Shown one piece after another: positions 8,262 to 16,157 of a DNA stretch of 64,000 nt; positions within the stretch are counted from its first letter, which is position 1, and each line of letters starts with the position of its first letter. Made by a program: the position numbers and the translations under genes. Under the pieces are notes generated by a model that saw only the letters and a program-made list of their open reading frames with translations, had not been told where the DNA came from and ran no database searches. The stretch covers positions 1 through 64,000 of the forward strand of contig NZ_JAPLAI010000030.1 in assembly GCF_026393345.1 (NCBI RefSeq). Direction: 5' to 3'. This DNA is from Microbacterium sp. GTDB lineage: Bacteria; Actinomycetota; Actinomycetes; Actinomycetales; Microbacteriaceae.

Positions 8262-9536
8262 TCAGCCGCGCACCCGGATCTGCAGCACCGGCGCAGCACA
8301 GCAGCTGCCGCCGTCGAACGCTCCGGCGCCGCCGCACACCCCGGTCTCCGGAAGCACGAGGTCGTTCCGGGCTGCGGCCGCGTGGTCGCCGGCGAGGTGG
8401 GCGACCACGCTCCGCACCTGCTCGTACCCCGTGAGGGCGAGGAACGTCGGGGCGCGGCCGTAGCTCTTGGCGCCGACGATGAAGAATCCCGGTTCGGGGT
8501 GCGCGAGCTCGCGTGCCCCGGTCGCCGCAACCGAGCCGCAGGAGTGGATGTTCGGATCGATCTCGGCGGCGATCCCCGCGACCGCCTCCAGCGCCGGATC
8601 CAGATCGAGGCGTAGTTCTGACAGCATCCCGAGATCGGGTCGGAACCCGGTGTGCGCGAACACCTGCGCGACCCCGGTCACGGTGCGGCCGTCCTCCGCG
8701 ACCACGGTGAACGTGTCGCCGTCGCCTCGGAACTCCGCCACCCGGAAGCCGGTCACGAGCGTGACGAGCCCTTCACCGATGAGCCGTTCCGCGCGCGCGC
8801 CGAGGGCGGCGCGTTCGGGTAGGTCATCGTCTGCGCCGCCGCCGAACAGAGCGGTCGCCGCGGGTCGGCGCAGCGCCCAGGTGACGGTGGTGCCGGGTTC
8901 ACGGCGGACGAGTTCGGCCAGCCGCAGGACGGTGTGCGTCGCGGAGTGGCCGGCGCCGACCACGAGGATGTGGCGTCCGGCGAAGCGGCTGACGTCATCC
9001 GGGATGCGGTGGGCCACGGCCGCGGCCGTCTCGCCGACCGCGGGGAGACCGTCGGCGCCGGCCGGTCCGGGGTGCGCCCAGGTGCCGCTCGCATCGAGTA
9101 CGGCACGAGCGAGGAGGCGCTCCTCGTGCCCAGAGGTGTCCCTCGTGTGAACGACGAAGGGCTGCATGTGACGGCCTCCCTCGACGACCTTGTCGCGGCC
9201 GAGACGGCTGATCCCGGTCACTGCGACGCCCGTGCGCACCCGATCGCCCAGCGCCGCCGCGAGAGGTGCCAGATATCCCCGCACCCACTGCGCGCCGGTC
9301 GGATAGCCCGCATCCGGCTCGCGCCACGCCGTCCGCGCGAGGAGGCGTCGGGAAGCAGAGTCGATGAGCTCCGGCCATCCGGAGAACAGGCGCACGTGAC
9401 CCCATTCGGCGACGGCCGCGCCGGCGACCGCGCCGCGCTCGAGCACGACGGCATCCATGCCGCGTTCGGTCAGGTGTGCGGCGGCGGCGAGGCCCTGCGG
9501 CCCGGCTCCGACGACCACAACGGGAAGTTCCGCCAT
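8262..9536 (-). CDS. FAD/NAD(P)-binding flavoprotein of an ars cluster (ArsO-like)
   Basis: A 424-aa flavoprotein monooxygenase-like enzyme. The FAD Rossmann motif GAGPQG is at residues 10-15 and a second dinucleotide motif GAGHSAT lies near residue 190, so it should use NAD(P)H and FAD. The C terminus carries a cysteine-bearing tail (VCGGAG then SCCAA) seen in flavoproteins next to arsR genes; those cysteines could bind As(III) or a thiol-reactive substrate (inference). The ATG at 9536 follows GGAGGAG; GTG 9539 and ATG 9551 are alternatives. It is divergent from arsR with 83 bp between starts. Confidence 0.8.
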   Translation of the reverse strand: MAELPVVVVGAGPQGLAAAAHLTERGMDAVVLERGAVAGAAVAEWGHVRLFSGWPELIDSASRRLLARTAWREPDAGYPTGAQWVRGYLAPLAAALGDRVRTGVAVTGISRLGRDKVVEGGRHMQPFVVHTRDTSGHEERLLARAVLDASGTWAHPGPAGADGLPAVGETAAAVAHRIPDDVSRFAGRHILVVGAGHSATHTVLRLAELVRREPGTTVTWALRRPAATALFGGGADDDLPERAALGARAERLIGEGLVTLVTGFRVAEFRGDGDTFTVVAEDGRTVTGVAQVFAHTGFRPDLGMLSELRLDLDPALEAVAGIAAEIDPNIHSCGSVAATGARELAHPEPGFFIVGAKSYGRAPTFLALTGYEQVRSVVAHLAGDHAAAARNDLVLPETGVCGGAGAFDGGSCCAAPVLQIRVRG

Positions 9537-9558
9537 CACTCCTCCTCGCATCGAAAAA

Positions 9559-9592
9559 CATCAATACGAGAACTGTGCGGGATCTATCGATG
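9559..9592. promoter_or_regulatory. Candidate ArsR operator
   Basis: CATCAATA (9559-9566) and TATCGATG (9585-9592) form a 7-of-8 inverted repeat with an 18-nt spacer in the only AT-rich part of the arsR/flavoprotein gap. Location and size suit an ArsR dimer site controlling both divergent genes. The sequence alone does not prove binding. Confidence 0.35.
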
Positions 9593-9619
9593 GTTGTCAA
9601 TGCGTGCGAGACTGGCGGT

Positions 9620-9964
9620 ATGAGCCTGCCGGTCACCCTCGCCTCCGGTGCGTCGTGCTGCACTCCGCGGCGCGCTCCGGCCCTCAGCGTCTCGGAGGCC
9701 GAGCGCATCGCGCACGTCTTCAAGGCGCTCGGAGACCCGACGCGGGTGCGCCTGCTTTCGCTGATCGCCGGCGCAGACCGTGGAGAGGCCTGCATCTGCG
9801 ATCTGACCGAACCGGTCGGACTCAGTCAGGGCACGGTGTCGCATCATATGAAGCTCCTCGCCGATGCCGGCCTCGTGACCCGGGAGCAGCGCGGCCGGTG
9901 GGCCTACTATGCGGTCACCGCTGGCGCGCTGGATGCGGCGGCCGAGGCGCTCCACCGGGTATGA
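9620..9964 (+). CDS. arsR: ArsR-family arsenite-responsive repressor
   Basis: A 114-aa winged-helix SmtB/ArsR repressor. The recognition region reads LTEPVGLSQGTVSHHMKLL followed by a wing. Two cysteine sites stand out: Cys13-Cys14 near the N terminus and Cys58/Cys60 (ACIC) at the helix before the reading head. This pattern resembles Corynebacterium glutamicum ArsR, where an N-terminal Cys pair plus one Cys near residue 55 bind As(III), rather than the E. coli CxCxxC type. The ATG at 9620 gives the family-typical length. Its stop overlaps the acetyltransferase start by four bases. Confidence 0.88.
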   Translation: MSLPVTLASGASCCTPRRAPALSVSEAERIAHVFKALGDPTRVRLLSLIAGADRGEACICDLTEPVGLSQGTVSHHMKLLADAGLVTREQRGRWAYYAVTAGALDAAAEALHRV

Positions 9965-10488
9965 GCGTGCTCCGCATCCGCCCGCTCGAAAACTGTGACT
10001 GGCCCGCCGTCGAGGCTATCTACCGGGAGGGAATTGCGACCGGGCACGCCACGTTCGAGGCGGAGCCACCGAGCTGGGACGCGTTCACCGCATCCCGCTG
10101 CCCGGATCTGCGACTCGTCGCCGTTGATGTCGCCGACCGTGTCACCGGGGGTGAGGGGGAGCGGGTGCTCGGGTGGGCGGCAGCATCGCCGATCTCCGCT
10201 CGTGCCGTGTACCGCGGGGTCGTGGAGCACTCGGTGTACGTGGCACAGGATGCGCGCCGCGCCGGAGTCGCGCGCGCACTTCTCGATGCGCTCCTCACGG
10301 CGGCGGATGCCGGCGGCTACTGGACCGTCCAGTCGAGCATCTTCCCGGAGAACACCGCCAGCCTCGCCCTGCACGAGCGAGCGGGGTTCCGGCCGGTCGG
10401 GACCCGGGAGCGCATCGCGCTCATGACCTACGGCCCTCGCGCTGGCACCTGGCGCGACACGATCCTGGTGGAGCGCCGACGGCCCTGA
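9961..10488 (+). CDS. arsN1: GNAT acetyltransferase, ArsN1/PAT-like
   Basis: A 175-aa GNAT acetyltransferase of the phosphinothricin acetyltransferase type. It has the EHSVYVAQDARRAGVARALL acetyl-CoA segment, NTASLALHERAGFRPVG and the C-terminal GTWRDTILVERR typical of PAT/ArsN1 proteins. ArsN1 N-acetylates the arsenic antibiotic arsinothricin and can act on phosphinothricin. Translational coupling to arsR (ATGA overlap) strongly favours an arsenic role over plain PAT; the exact substrate is inferred. A glycine/glutamate-rich insert near residues 60-70 (VTGGEGERV) is unusual. Confidence 0.75.
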   Translation: MSVLRIRPLENCDWPAVEAIYREGIATGHATFEAEPPSWDAFTASRCPDLRLVAVDVADRVTGGEGERVLGWAAASPISARAVYRGVVEHSVYVAQDARRAGVARALLDALLTAADAGGYWTVQSSIFPENTASLALHERAGFRPVGTRERIALMTYGPRAGTWRDTILVERRRP

Positions 10489-10568
10489 GCGCCGGCGCGG
10501 CCATTCCTGCTCATGCCACGTCGACCGGAAACGACAGCGGATCGATCCTGCCGCTCGTCGGGCCTCGC

Positions 10569-10647
10569 GCGGACACAACTCCTCACATTCTTTGCCGCCG
10601 CCCCTTGCGTCGGGCGCCTGGATCGGTGTCTGAGGAGTTGTGTCCGC
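10569..10647. repeat. 17-bp perfect inverted repeat, 45-nt spacer
   Basis: Arms 10569-10585 and 10631-10647 are exact reverse complements (left arm GCGGACACAACTCCTCA). The element stands alone in the gene-free stretch 10489-10780, about 80 bp after the acetyltransferase stop. It may be a transcription terminator, a recombination site or one copy of a dispersed intergenic palindrome; no second copy is seen in this window. Confidence 0.6.
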
Positions 10648-10780
10648 CGCCGGCCGCGTATTGGCCGACCTGCCAGGATCTCGCCCGCACGGGTTCCCTT
10701 GCCGCGTGTCAAGGGAGTACCGGCGTCGTCCGTGGCTGCGGCAAGGTGAGGCAGTGGAGCAGAAGGAGGAGGTGCCGGTC

Positions 10781-10906
10781 GTGGCGAGGATGACGCCCGA
10801 AGAAGAAGGCCCGCGCGCGGGCGAACGGATCGTCTTCTGGGCCTGGAGCGCCGTGCTCGCCGCCGGACTGATCGTGATGATCGTGATCCCGCTCGGGGAG
10901 ATGTGA
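10781..10906 (+). CDS. Small single-TM protein before DUF6766
   Basis: A 41-aa protein: an acidic/basic N terminus (TPEEEGPRAGERI) and one membrane helix (about residues 17-37) ending PLGEM. GTG 10781 is chosen because AAGGAGGA lies 10 nt upstream; ATG 10790 is an alternative. Its stop is one base before the DUF6766 start, so the two are almost certainly co-translated. Function unknown. Confidence 0.6.
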   Translation: MARMTPEEEGPRAGERIVFWAWSAVLAAGLIVMIVIPLGEM

Positions 10907-10907
10907 G

Positions 10908-11582
10908 ATGCGCGCGATCCGCGACAACGGACTCAGTATCCTGTTCGGTGCGCTATTCCTCCTTGCCCTGTGCGGTCAGGCGATCGCCGGGTACGCCACC
11001 GAGGTGCAGGAGGTGACACGGCACGGGCAGCAGGCGCCCGCTTTCTGGGCGTTCGTGTTCTCCTCCGACTTCCTCGTCGACGTGGCTGAGAACTGGCAGT
11101 CGGAGTTCCTGCAGTTCTTCCTGTTCATCCTCGCCACCGTATGGCTGGTGCAGCGAGGGTCGCCGGAGTCCAAGAAGCCCGGAGACGAGGGGCCCGGTAA
11201 CGATGCCGAGCAGCAGATCGGCGCATACGCGCGGGCGGACGCGCCGGCATGGGCACGCGCTCGAGGCATCCGACAGACCGTGTTCTCCAACTCGCTCCTG
11301 CTCGCGATGGGAACGGTGTTCGTGCTGTCGTGGCTGGCGCAGTCGCTCGCCGGTGTCGTGGTCTTCAATGCGGAAAGCGCCGAGCACGGCGAAGCCGCGA
11401 TCAGCTGGCTCTCCTATCTCGGCAGTTCCGACTTCTGGAACCGTACACTGCAGAACTGGCAGTCCGAGTTCCTCGCCGTCGGCACGATGATCGCGTTCTC
11501 GATCTTCTTGCGCCAGCGCGGGTCGAGCGAATCCAAGCCGGTCGGCACACCGCACGAGCGGAGCGCCGTAGAGTCGGAGTAG
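10908..11582 (+). CDS. DUF6766-family membrane protein
   Basis: A 224-aa integral membrane protein of the DUF6766 type, function unknown. It is an internal duplication: each half has a helix, an outside segment, and a conserved NWQSEFL motif followed by a helix and a QRGS-ESK end (halves about 1-90 and 115-215). The halves face the membrane in the same way, joined by a charged linker. ATG 10908 follows directly on the small TM protein. Family members are common in soil actinobacteria and proteobacteria; no mechanism is known to me. Confidence 0.8.
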   Translation: MRAIRDNGLSILFGALFLLALCGQAIAGYATEVQEVTRHGQQAPAFWAFVFSSDFLVDVAENWQSEFLQFFLFILATVWLVQRGSPESKKPGDEGPGNDAEQQIGAYARADAPAWARARGIRQTVFSNSLLLAMGTVFVLSWLAQSLAGVVVFNAESAEHGEAAISWLSYLGSSDFWNRTLQNWQSEFLAVGTMIAFSIFLRQRGSSESKPVGTPHERSAVESE

Positions 11583-11595
11583 CCGACCGGGAAGG

Positions 11596-12627
11596 TTACG
11601 GGGCGAGGAGCTCGGTGGTCAGCCGGTAGCCGACGCCGCGAACGGTCTCGATGTAGCGGGGGTTGCTCGGATTGTCGGCGAGCTTGCGACGCAGGTTCGT
11701 CATATGCGCCTCGACGGCGCGCTTGTCGGCCTCGCCCACGTAGTACGAGGTGACGTACGACTCACCGCGGAGCACAAGCGTGAGATCCGCCTTGCTGCGC
11801 ACGCGCCGCTTCGACTCCATGAGGGTCGCCAGCAGGTCGAACTCGGTGCGGGTGAGTTCGACCTCGTTCCCGCCGATGAGCACGATGCGGGTGTCGGGAT
11901 TCAGCTGCAGGTCGCGGTGGGTGATCCAGTAGCCGCCGCCGGGAACGACGGCACGGGATGCGGGCACGGCAACCTCGGCGCCCGAGAACGCGGGAGGCGC
12001 GACCCCCTGCGCCGGGGGGAGTGCCGGCGACGGGTAGGCGGCCGGCACCTGCGCGGGAGGGGCGTACGCAGGCGGGGTGTAGGGGGGCGGCGCCTGGTTC
12101 GGCATCGCGGCCTCGGCGGGGAAGTCCCGCGGTGCCGGGTAGTCCTGGCCGGGCATCGTCGGCATGACGCCGGTCGGGGCGGTGCCGCGGGCGCCGGGGA
12201 ACGAGGGCCCGGAGGACTCCTGACGCGGCTGGGCGCCCGAGCCCGCTTCTGGACGCGGGCGACGCAGCAGCGCCTCGACCCGGGCGCGGAACTCGCGCGG
12301 GCGGAAGGGCTTGACGATGTACTCGTCGGCGCCGGCGCCGAGTCCGAGGACCACATCGGCTTCGTCGGCGAGCCCGGTGAGCATGACGATGAACGTGTTG
12401 CTCTTCTCGCGGATACGGCGGGCGGCGTTGAAGCCGTCGATCCCGGGCACGTCGAGGGTCGTGATCAGCGGCTGGTACGCGAGGACGGCGCGGACGCCAT
12501 CGATGCCGTTGCCGACCGAGACGGTCGAGAAACCGGCGGCCTCGAGGACCTCCACCAGCAGGTGGCGCACATCGGGATCGTCCTCGACGATGACGGCGGT
12601 CTTCTGTCCCTCTAGAGCATCGCTCAT
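11596..12627 (-). CDS. OmpR-family response regulator with atypical receiver and long linker
   Basis: A 343-aa DNA-binding response regulator. The receiver (1-118) has the acidic pocket EDD (15-17), Asp59, Thr in MLTG and the Lys in VKPF. Two residues are missing before the conserved Pro: the usual D-x-x-x-P becomes D-V-P, so Asp59 may not sit at the phosphorylation point. A linker of about 100 residues rich in Pro/Ala (near 122-225) is far longer than normal. The C-terminal winged helix (about 235-340) is complete (ELTRTEFDLLATLMESKRRV, ending RGVGYRL). No kinase gene is adjacent. Confidence 0.85.
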   Translation of the reverse strand: MSDALEGQKTAVIVEDDPDVRHLLVEVLEAAGFSTVSVGNGIDGVRAVLAYQPLITTLDVPGIDGFNAARRIREKSNTFIVMLTGLADEADVVLGLGAGADEYIVKPFRPREFRARVEALLRRPRPEAGSGAQPRQESSGPSFPGARGTAPTGVMPTMPGQDYPAPRDFPAEAAMPNQAPPPYTPPAYAPPAQVPAAYPSPALPPAQGVAPPAFSGAEVAVPASRAVVPGGGYWITHRDLQLNPDTRIVLIGGNEVELTRTEFDLLATLMESKRRVRSKADLTLVLRGESYVTSYYVGEADKRAVEAHMTNLRRKLADNPSNPRYIETVRGVGYRLTTELLAP

Positions 12628-12739
12628 GTATTCAAGGCCTCGGCTTCACGGAGTACGACTGCGGCGCCACATCCATGGGTGCTCCGCGTGTCGCCATTGT
12701 TCCACACTTGGCACGCGCACCCGGGGCGCCGCGCTTTCA

Positions 12740-13768
12740 TCAGCGGATGGCATCCCGGGTGAGCTCCACCGAACCGGCCGGCCACCACGCGCCCGCGACA
12801 GGGCCACCGTTGCACTCGCCGTCGCTTTCGCCCGGGGGCTTCACCCACAGATTCGTGTCCACCACGTCATCGCCGTAGGTGCCGCCGCTGTCGCCGGTGA
12901 GGCGGCCGGACGGGTTGCACCAGACGGCGCCGTCGGGTCCGGCACCGTTGCGGGAGGTGTCGACGATGGCGTGCCCGTGTCCGAGGACCCCGGCGATCTC
13001 GTGTGCGTAGGCGAACTCGTCCGACGTGGTGTTGTAGTTCGATACGTTGACCGCGAAGCCACGCACGGTCGTTCCGCGCTCGACGCGTGCGATGAGCGCC
13101 GCCTGATCCTCGGCCGTGCGCCAGTTCGAGTGCCCGCCGTCAAGGTAGATCCAGGTGCCGGCCCCGGCGATGCGGTCGACGGCCTGGCGCAGCTGCACGA
13201 CGCGCTCGTCGACGTTGCCGCAGTCGGGCGCCTGCGCCAGGCTGTCCGGCTCGAGGATCACGATCTTCTGCAGGTCCTTGAGGCTCGCGAGCGCCTCGCC
13301 GATCTGCCCGGTCCAGGTGTCGTAGTCGGCGTCGTCGAGTCCGCCGGCGGAGTGCTCGGAGCTGCAGTCGCGTTCCGGGAGGCCGTAGACGACGACCGCC
13401 ACCGCCGCGTTCTGCTCGCGTGCTTCGGCGGCGAGGTTCAGGATGCGCGTGCCCACCTCTCCCACCGGATCGATCTCCGGGGTGAGCCAGTAGGCGGTCG
13501 GTTGCACCGCGAGGTATTCGGCGGCGGACTGCTCGTCGCCGCTCAGCGTCCCGGCGGCGGCGGCCTTCGCGGCCTTGGACTCGTCCGGGGCGACGATGGT
13601 CGTGCCGACCCCGGGCGGTGTCGCGGCGAGCGCCTGCAGTCCGGTTGTCACGAACCACCCCACTGTCCCGATGATGGTGAGGACGACGACGCCACCGAGG
13701 GCGATGAGGACGATCAGCATCCGTTTCCGGAACTGACGTCGTCGGCGCAGCGAGTGCGAAAGGCTCAC
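12740..13768 (-). CDS. Membrane-anchored GH6 glycoside hydrolase (cellulase)
   Basis: A 342-aa enzyme. A basic N terminus and one membrane helix (about residues 17-39) are followed by an extracellular GH6 domain. Both family signatures are present: VVVYGLPERDCSS, with the proton-donor Asp of RDC, and VILEPDSL. Further GH6 landmarks are DTSRNGAG, WCNPSGRL and WVKPPGESDG near the C terminus. It should hydrolyse beta-1,4-glucan at the cell surface. There is no carbohydrate-binding module, unlike typical secreted cellulases. GTG 13768 is the likely start, with a weak ribosome site. Confidence 0.88.
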   Translation of the reverse strand: MSLSHSLRRRRQFRKRMLIVLIALGGVVVLTIIGTVGWFVTTGLQALAATPPGVGTTIVAPDESKAAKAAAAGTLSGDEQSAAEYLAVQPTAYWLTPEIDPVGEVGTRILNLAAEAREQNAAVAVVVYGLPERDCSSEHSAGGLDDADYDTWTGQIGEALASLKDLQKIVILEPDSLAQAPDCGNVDERVVQLRQAVDRIAGAGTWIYLDGGHSNWRTAEDQAALIARVERGTTVRGFAVNVSNYNTTSDEFAYAHEIAGVLGHGHAIVDTSRNGAGPDGAVWCNPSGRLTGDSGGTYGDDVVDTNLWVKPPGESDGECNGGPVAGAWWPAGSVELTRDAIR

Positions 13769-13884
13769 CCCAGCGACTCTAGTGGCGCGGCCGCCGCTGC
13801 TCGTGCGCCCGGCCCGCACTCGCCGTACACTTCCAGGTCATAGCTGTGCGCGGCGATGGTGCGGCGCTCCGAGAGGAGGCCTGC

Positions 13885-14373
13885 GTGGAACCGCGCGAGA
13901 GCACCGGCCCGTCGCCGGTCGAACCCGCCCTGGGGGAGCCGCTGCGTCGTGCCCTCCGTTCCCCCCGCGTGCTGCTCGTCGTCTACGGCGTCGCGTTGGC
14001 GCTGATCGCGGTGTGGCCGGTGCCCGTCGACCGGGGAGCGAGCCGCTACCTGGCGTTCCTCACCCGGCTTGTGCCGCAGCTCACATACGACCGGATCGAG
14101 TTCGGCGCCAATATCCTGCTGTTCCTGCCGCTCGGCGTGCTCCTCCCGCTCATCCTCCATCGCTCCCGCTACCTCGTGCTGCCGCTGGCCTTCCTGATCA
14201 CCGTGGCGATCGAGTCGATTCAGGCGCTGCTGCTCGATCAGCGCACCCCGAGCGTGCTCGACATCATCGCCAACACGGCCGGCGCCTGCCTCGGCATGGT
14301 GCTGCTCGCTGCGGCGCAGGCGTCGCGGCGAGCCCGCCGCGAGCAGGAGCGCTCGCACCCACCGGCGCGCTAG
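13885..14373 (+). CDS. VanZ-like family membrane protein
   Basis: A 162-aa membrane protein with four helices in the VanZ arrangement, including NILLFLPLGVLLPL and AIESIQALLLDQRTPSVLDI followed by NTAGACLG, which are family hallmarks. VanZ of the vancomycin/teicoplanin cluster lowers teicoplanin sensitivity; chromosomal homologues are widespread and their job is unclear. GAGAGGAGG just upstream decides GTG 13885 over earlier in-frame codons. It is divergent from the cellulase gene, and the universal stress protein gene follows 30 bp later. Confidence 0.8.
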   Translation: MEPRESTGPSPVEPALGEPLRRALRSPRVLLVVYGVALALIAVWPVPVDRGASRYLAFLTRLVPQLTYDRIEFGANILLFLPLGVLLPLILHRSRYLVLPLAFLITVAIESIQALLLDQRTPSVLDIIANTAGACLGMVLLAAAQASRRARREQERSHPPAR

Positions 14374-14403
14374 CCTGGCCCTGTTCACCGAGAGGGGTTG
14401 GCC

Positions 14404-15234
14404 ATGTCGGACACGATCATCGTCGGATTGACGGATGCGGCGGCATCACATCGCGCCGTGCAGTGGGCGGCGCGCCGCGCACACGATCTCGGGCAGCGGC
14501 TCGTCCTGTTCTCGGTGGTCGGTGGCGCGGTCGGCGCCGTCGGCGAGGACGCCGTGGTGCAACGGGTCGTTGCCGCGGCCACGGAGCGGGTGGCGGTGAC
14601 GGTCGCCGAACTCACCGCATCCGGGCTCGAGGTCGAGAGCCGCGTGACCCACGGCGACCCGGTCGCCCTCCTGGTCGAGGCATCGAAGGATGCGGCTCTT
14701 CTCGTGATCGGCGGGGAGCCGCGCGGCCGCGGCCGTCGCGGTCAGCACGGCGCGCGGCTCGCCGCCGGTGCGCACTGCCCCGTCGTCGTCGTCCCAGAGG
14801 TCGGCGGGGTCGACCGGCACGGCGTGATCGTCGGTGTCGACGGTTCCGAGACCTCGAACGCCGCCATCGCATTCGCCGCGGCGGAGGCGGAGCGACTGCG
14901 GCAGCCGCTGCGGGTCGTCGCGGCCTGGATGCCGGTGGCGGTGCCCGGTGACTTCGGGGTGTACCCCGACGTGTACCTCTCCGATCTGCAGGGCATCACC
15001 CAGGAGAACGTCGACCGCGTGGTCGAAGCGGTCGCCGCGGACCACCCGACTCTCGAGGTGACGGCAGAGGTGTCGGAGGGTGACCCCGCCGGCGTGATCG
15101 GCGATCACGCCGCGCACGCGACGCTCGTCGTCGTCGGGTCCCATGGCCGCAGCGGTTTTGCGCGCTTCCTGTTGGGCTCGGTGAGCGAAGAGGTGCTGTC
15201 GCACCTCGTCGCGGTGACCGCCGTGGTGCGCTGA
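14404..15234 (+). CDS. Tandem universal stress protein
   Basis: A 276-aa protein with two UspA domains (about 3-135 and 139-276). The second half keeps the ATP-binding signature G-x2-G-x9-G-S (GSHGRSGFARFLLGS), while the first half has a degenerate version (GEPRGRGRRGQHGARLA), so only the C-terminal domain probably binds ATP. Tandem UspA proteins are common in mycobacteria and other actinobacteria, where they are induced by hypoxia or stationary phase. AGAGGGG before ATG 14404 decides the start. Confidence 0.9.
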   Translation: MSDTIIVGLTDAAASHRAVQWAARRAHDLGQRLVLFSVVGGAVGAVGEDAVVQRVVAAATERVAVTVAELTASGLEVESRVTHGDPVALLVEASKDAALLVIGGEPRGRGRRGQHGARLAAGAHCPVVVVPEVGGVDRHGVIVGVDGSETSNAAIAFAAAEAERLRQPLRVVAAWMPVAVPGDFGVYPDVYLSDLQGITQENVDRVVEAVAADHPTLEVTAEVSEGDPAGVIGDHAAHATLVVVGSHGRSGFARFLLGSVSEEVLSHLVAVTAVVR

Positions 15235-15343
15235 CCGCGGAGAAGTTTCCACAGACTCCGTGATCCTCCCCGCGGAGCGGTGAGGGACGCCTATGCTCGT
15301 GTGCCAAGTACCGTGCGCACCACCGAAGGACAAGGGAGTCCTC

Positions 15344-15565
15344 ATGGGTCGTGGAGTTCAGATATCCGTCGCCATCCTGCTCGCGCTCGAAATCGTGCTG
15401 CTCGCCGCCTGGGCGGCGACGTTGCTCGCCGGCGCCGGGTCGGGGTACGACCTCCGGCTGCCCGGGGTCGTGCTGTTTCTCGCCGCCACCGCAACGGTCA
15501 TCGCGGCGATCGCCGTGGCCGCGGCTCGGCCGCACTGGCGAACGCGCAGCCGCATCCGTCGCTGA
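15344..15565 (+). CDS. Small two-TM membrane protein
   Basis: A 73-aa protein with two membrane helices (about residues 7-29 and 38-60) and a basic C-terminal tail (RPHWRTRSRIRR). CAAGGGAG lies upstream of ATG 15344. I do not recognise a family. A GC-rich hairpin follows the stop codon and probably ends the transcript. Confidence 0.55.
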   Translation: MGRGVQISVAILLALEIVLLAAWAATLLAGAGSGYDLRLPGVVLFLAATATVIAAIAVAAARPHWRTRSRIRR

Positions 15566-15589
15566 CACGCGGACGCGTTGACGGAGGGC

Positions 15590-15614
15590 GCCGGGGGACG
15601 AAGCGGCCCCCGGC
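15590..15614 (+). terminator. Hairpin terminator
   Basis: An 8-bp perfect stem GCCGGGGG/CCCCCGGC with a 9-nt loop, 24 bp after the stop of the small membrane protein. No U-tract follows. Confidence 0.6.
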
Positions 15615-15719
15615 ACTGGGTGGTTGCCGGAGGCCGCGGGCGCCGCCAGCCCCGGCGTGAGCCGAGGCCTAGGGTTTGGCGGATCTACCGCGTTGACTGT
15701 ACCGCGCCGACGCCCCAGG

Positions 15720-15806
15720 GTGCACCACCGCGGTCGGACACGGTGCACGCCCGTGCCCGCGCGCAGCAGAGATCCCCTCCCGGCTGGGGGACCGGAAGGG
15801 GATCTC
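15720..15806. other. Cluster of strong hairpins in a 436-bp gene-free stretch
   Basis: The region 15566-16001 has no credible gene. It holds a 7-bp dyad GTGCACC/GGTGCAC (15720-15726, 15742-15748) and a 15-bp stem with one mismatch (15769-15783 with 15792-15806, loop CTGGGGGA). Together with the terminator at 15590 this suggests a structured transcript, but I could not match it to SRP RNA, RNase P RNA, tmRNA or a riboswitch. A TTGACA at 15920 with TAGACG 18 bp later is a weak promoter candidate for the next gene. Confidence 0.4.
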
Positions 15807-16001
15807 GTACGCGGGGCTTGCGCCTCGCCGCGTCTTCACTCGCCGCCATGACCCGAACACTTTGGCGTGTGGTGTTGCTGCATTCAGTATGCGAGAGGGT
15901 GGTCTGTCCCCGCAGAGGCTTGACAGGCCTCGCAGGGCGGAGGTAGACGGGGCGGTGGGTTGTGTCACATCGGCCGGGGAATGTGCCGATAGCATGTGCG
16001 C

Positions 16002-16139
16002 ATGACGCGCGACGACATCCGCGACCCGAATGGCGGGCGCTCGAGGTGGCTCATCTACATCGGTGTCGCTCTGCTGACGTTGGGCGTCGCGGCGCTGGTC
16101 TACGCGTCGATCATCAGTTATCTCAACGCGATCCTCTGA
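16002..16139 (+). CDS. Small single-TM protein
   Basis: A 45-aa protein with a charged N terminus (TRDDIRDPNGGRSR) and one long hydrophobic helix (about residues 16-41). It has an ATG start but no strong ribosome-binding site. Codon usage fits the genome. Function unknown; it resembles the many short membrane peptides of Microbacteriaceae. Confidence 0.5.
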   Translation: MTRDDIRDPNGGRSRWLIYIGVALLTLGVAALVYASIISYLNAIL

Positions 16140-16157
16140 CGCGTCGAGCGTCGCCGA

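Noticed and set aside
15769..15806. SRP (4.5S) RNA
   Set aside because: The GGAAGG in the stem recalls SRP RNA, but the conserved GGAAG...AGCAG core and partner strand are missing.
15578..15946. 122-aa plus-strand frame through the hairpin region
   Set aside because: It translates the hairpins into Arg/Gly/Pro-rich sequence with no domain; the structure is better explained as RNA.
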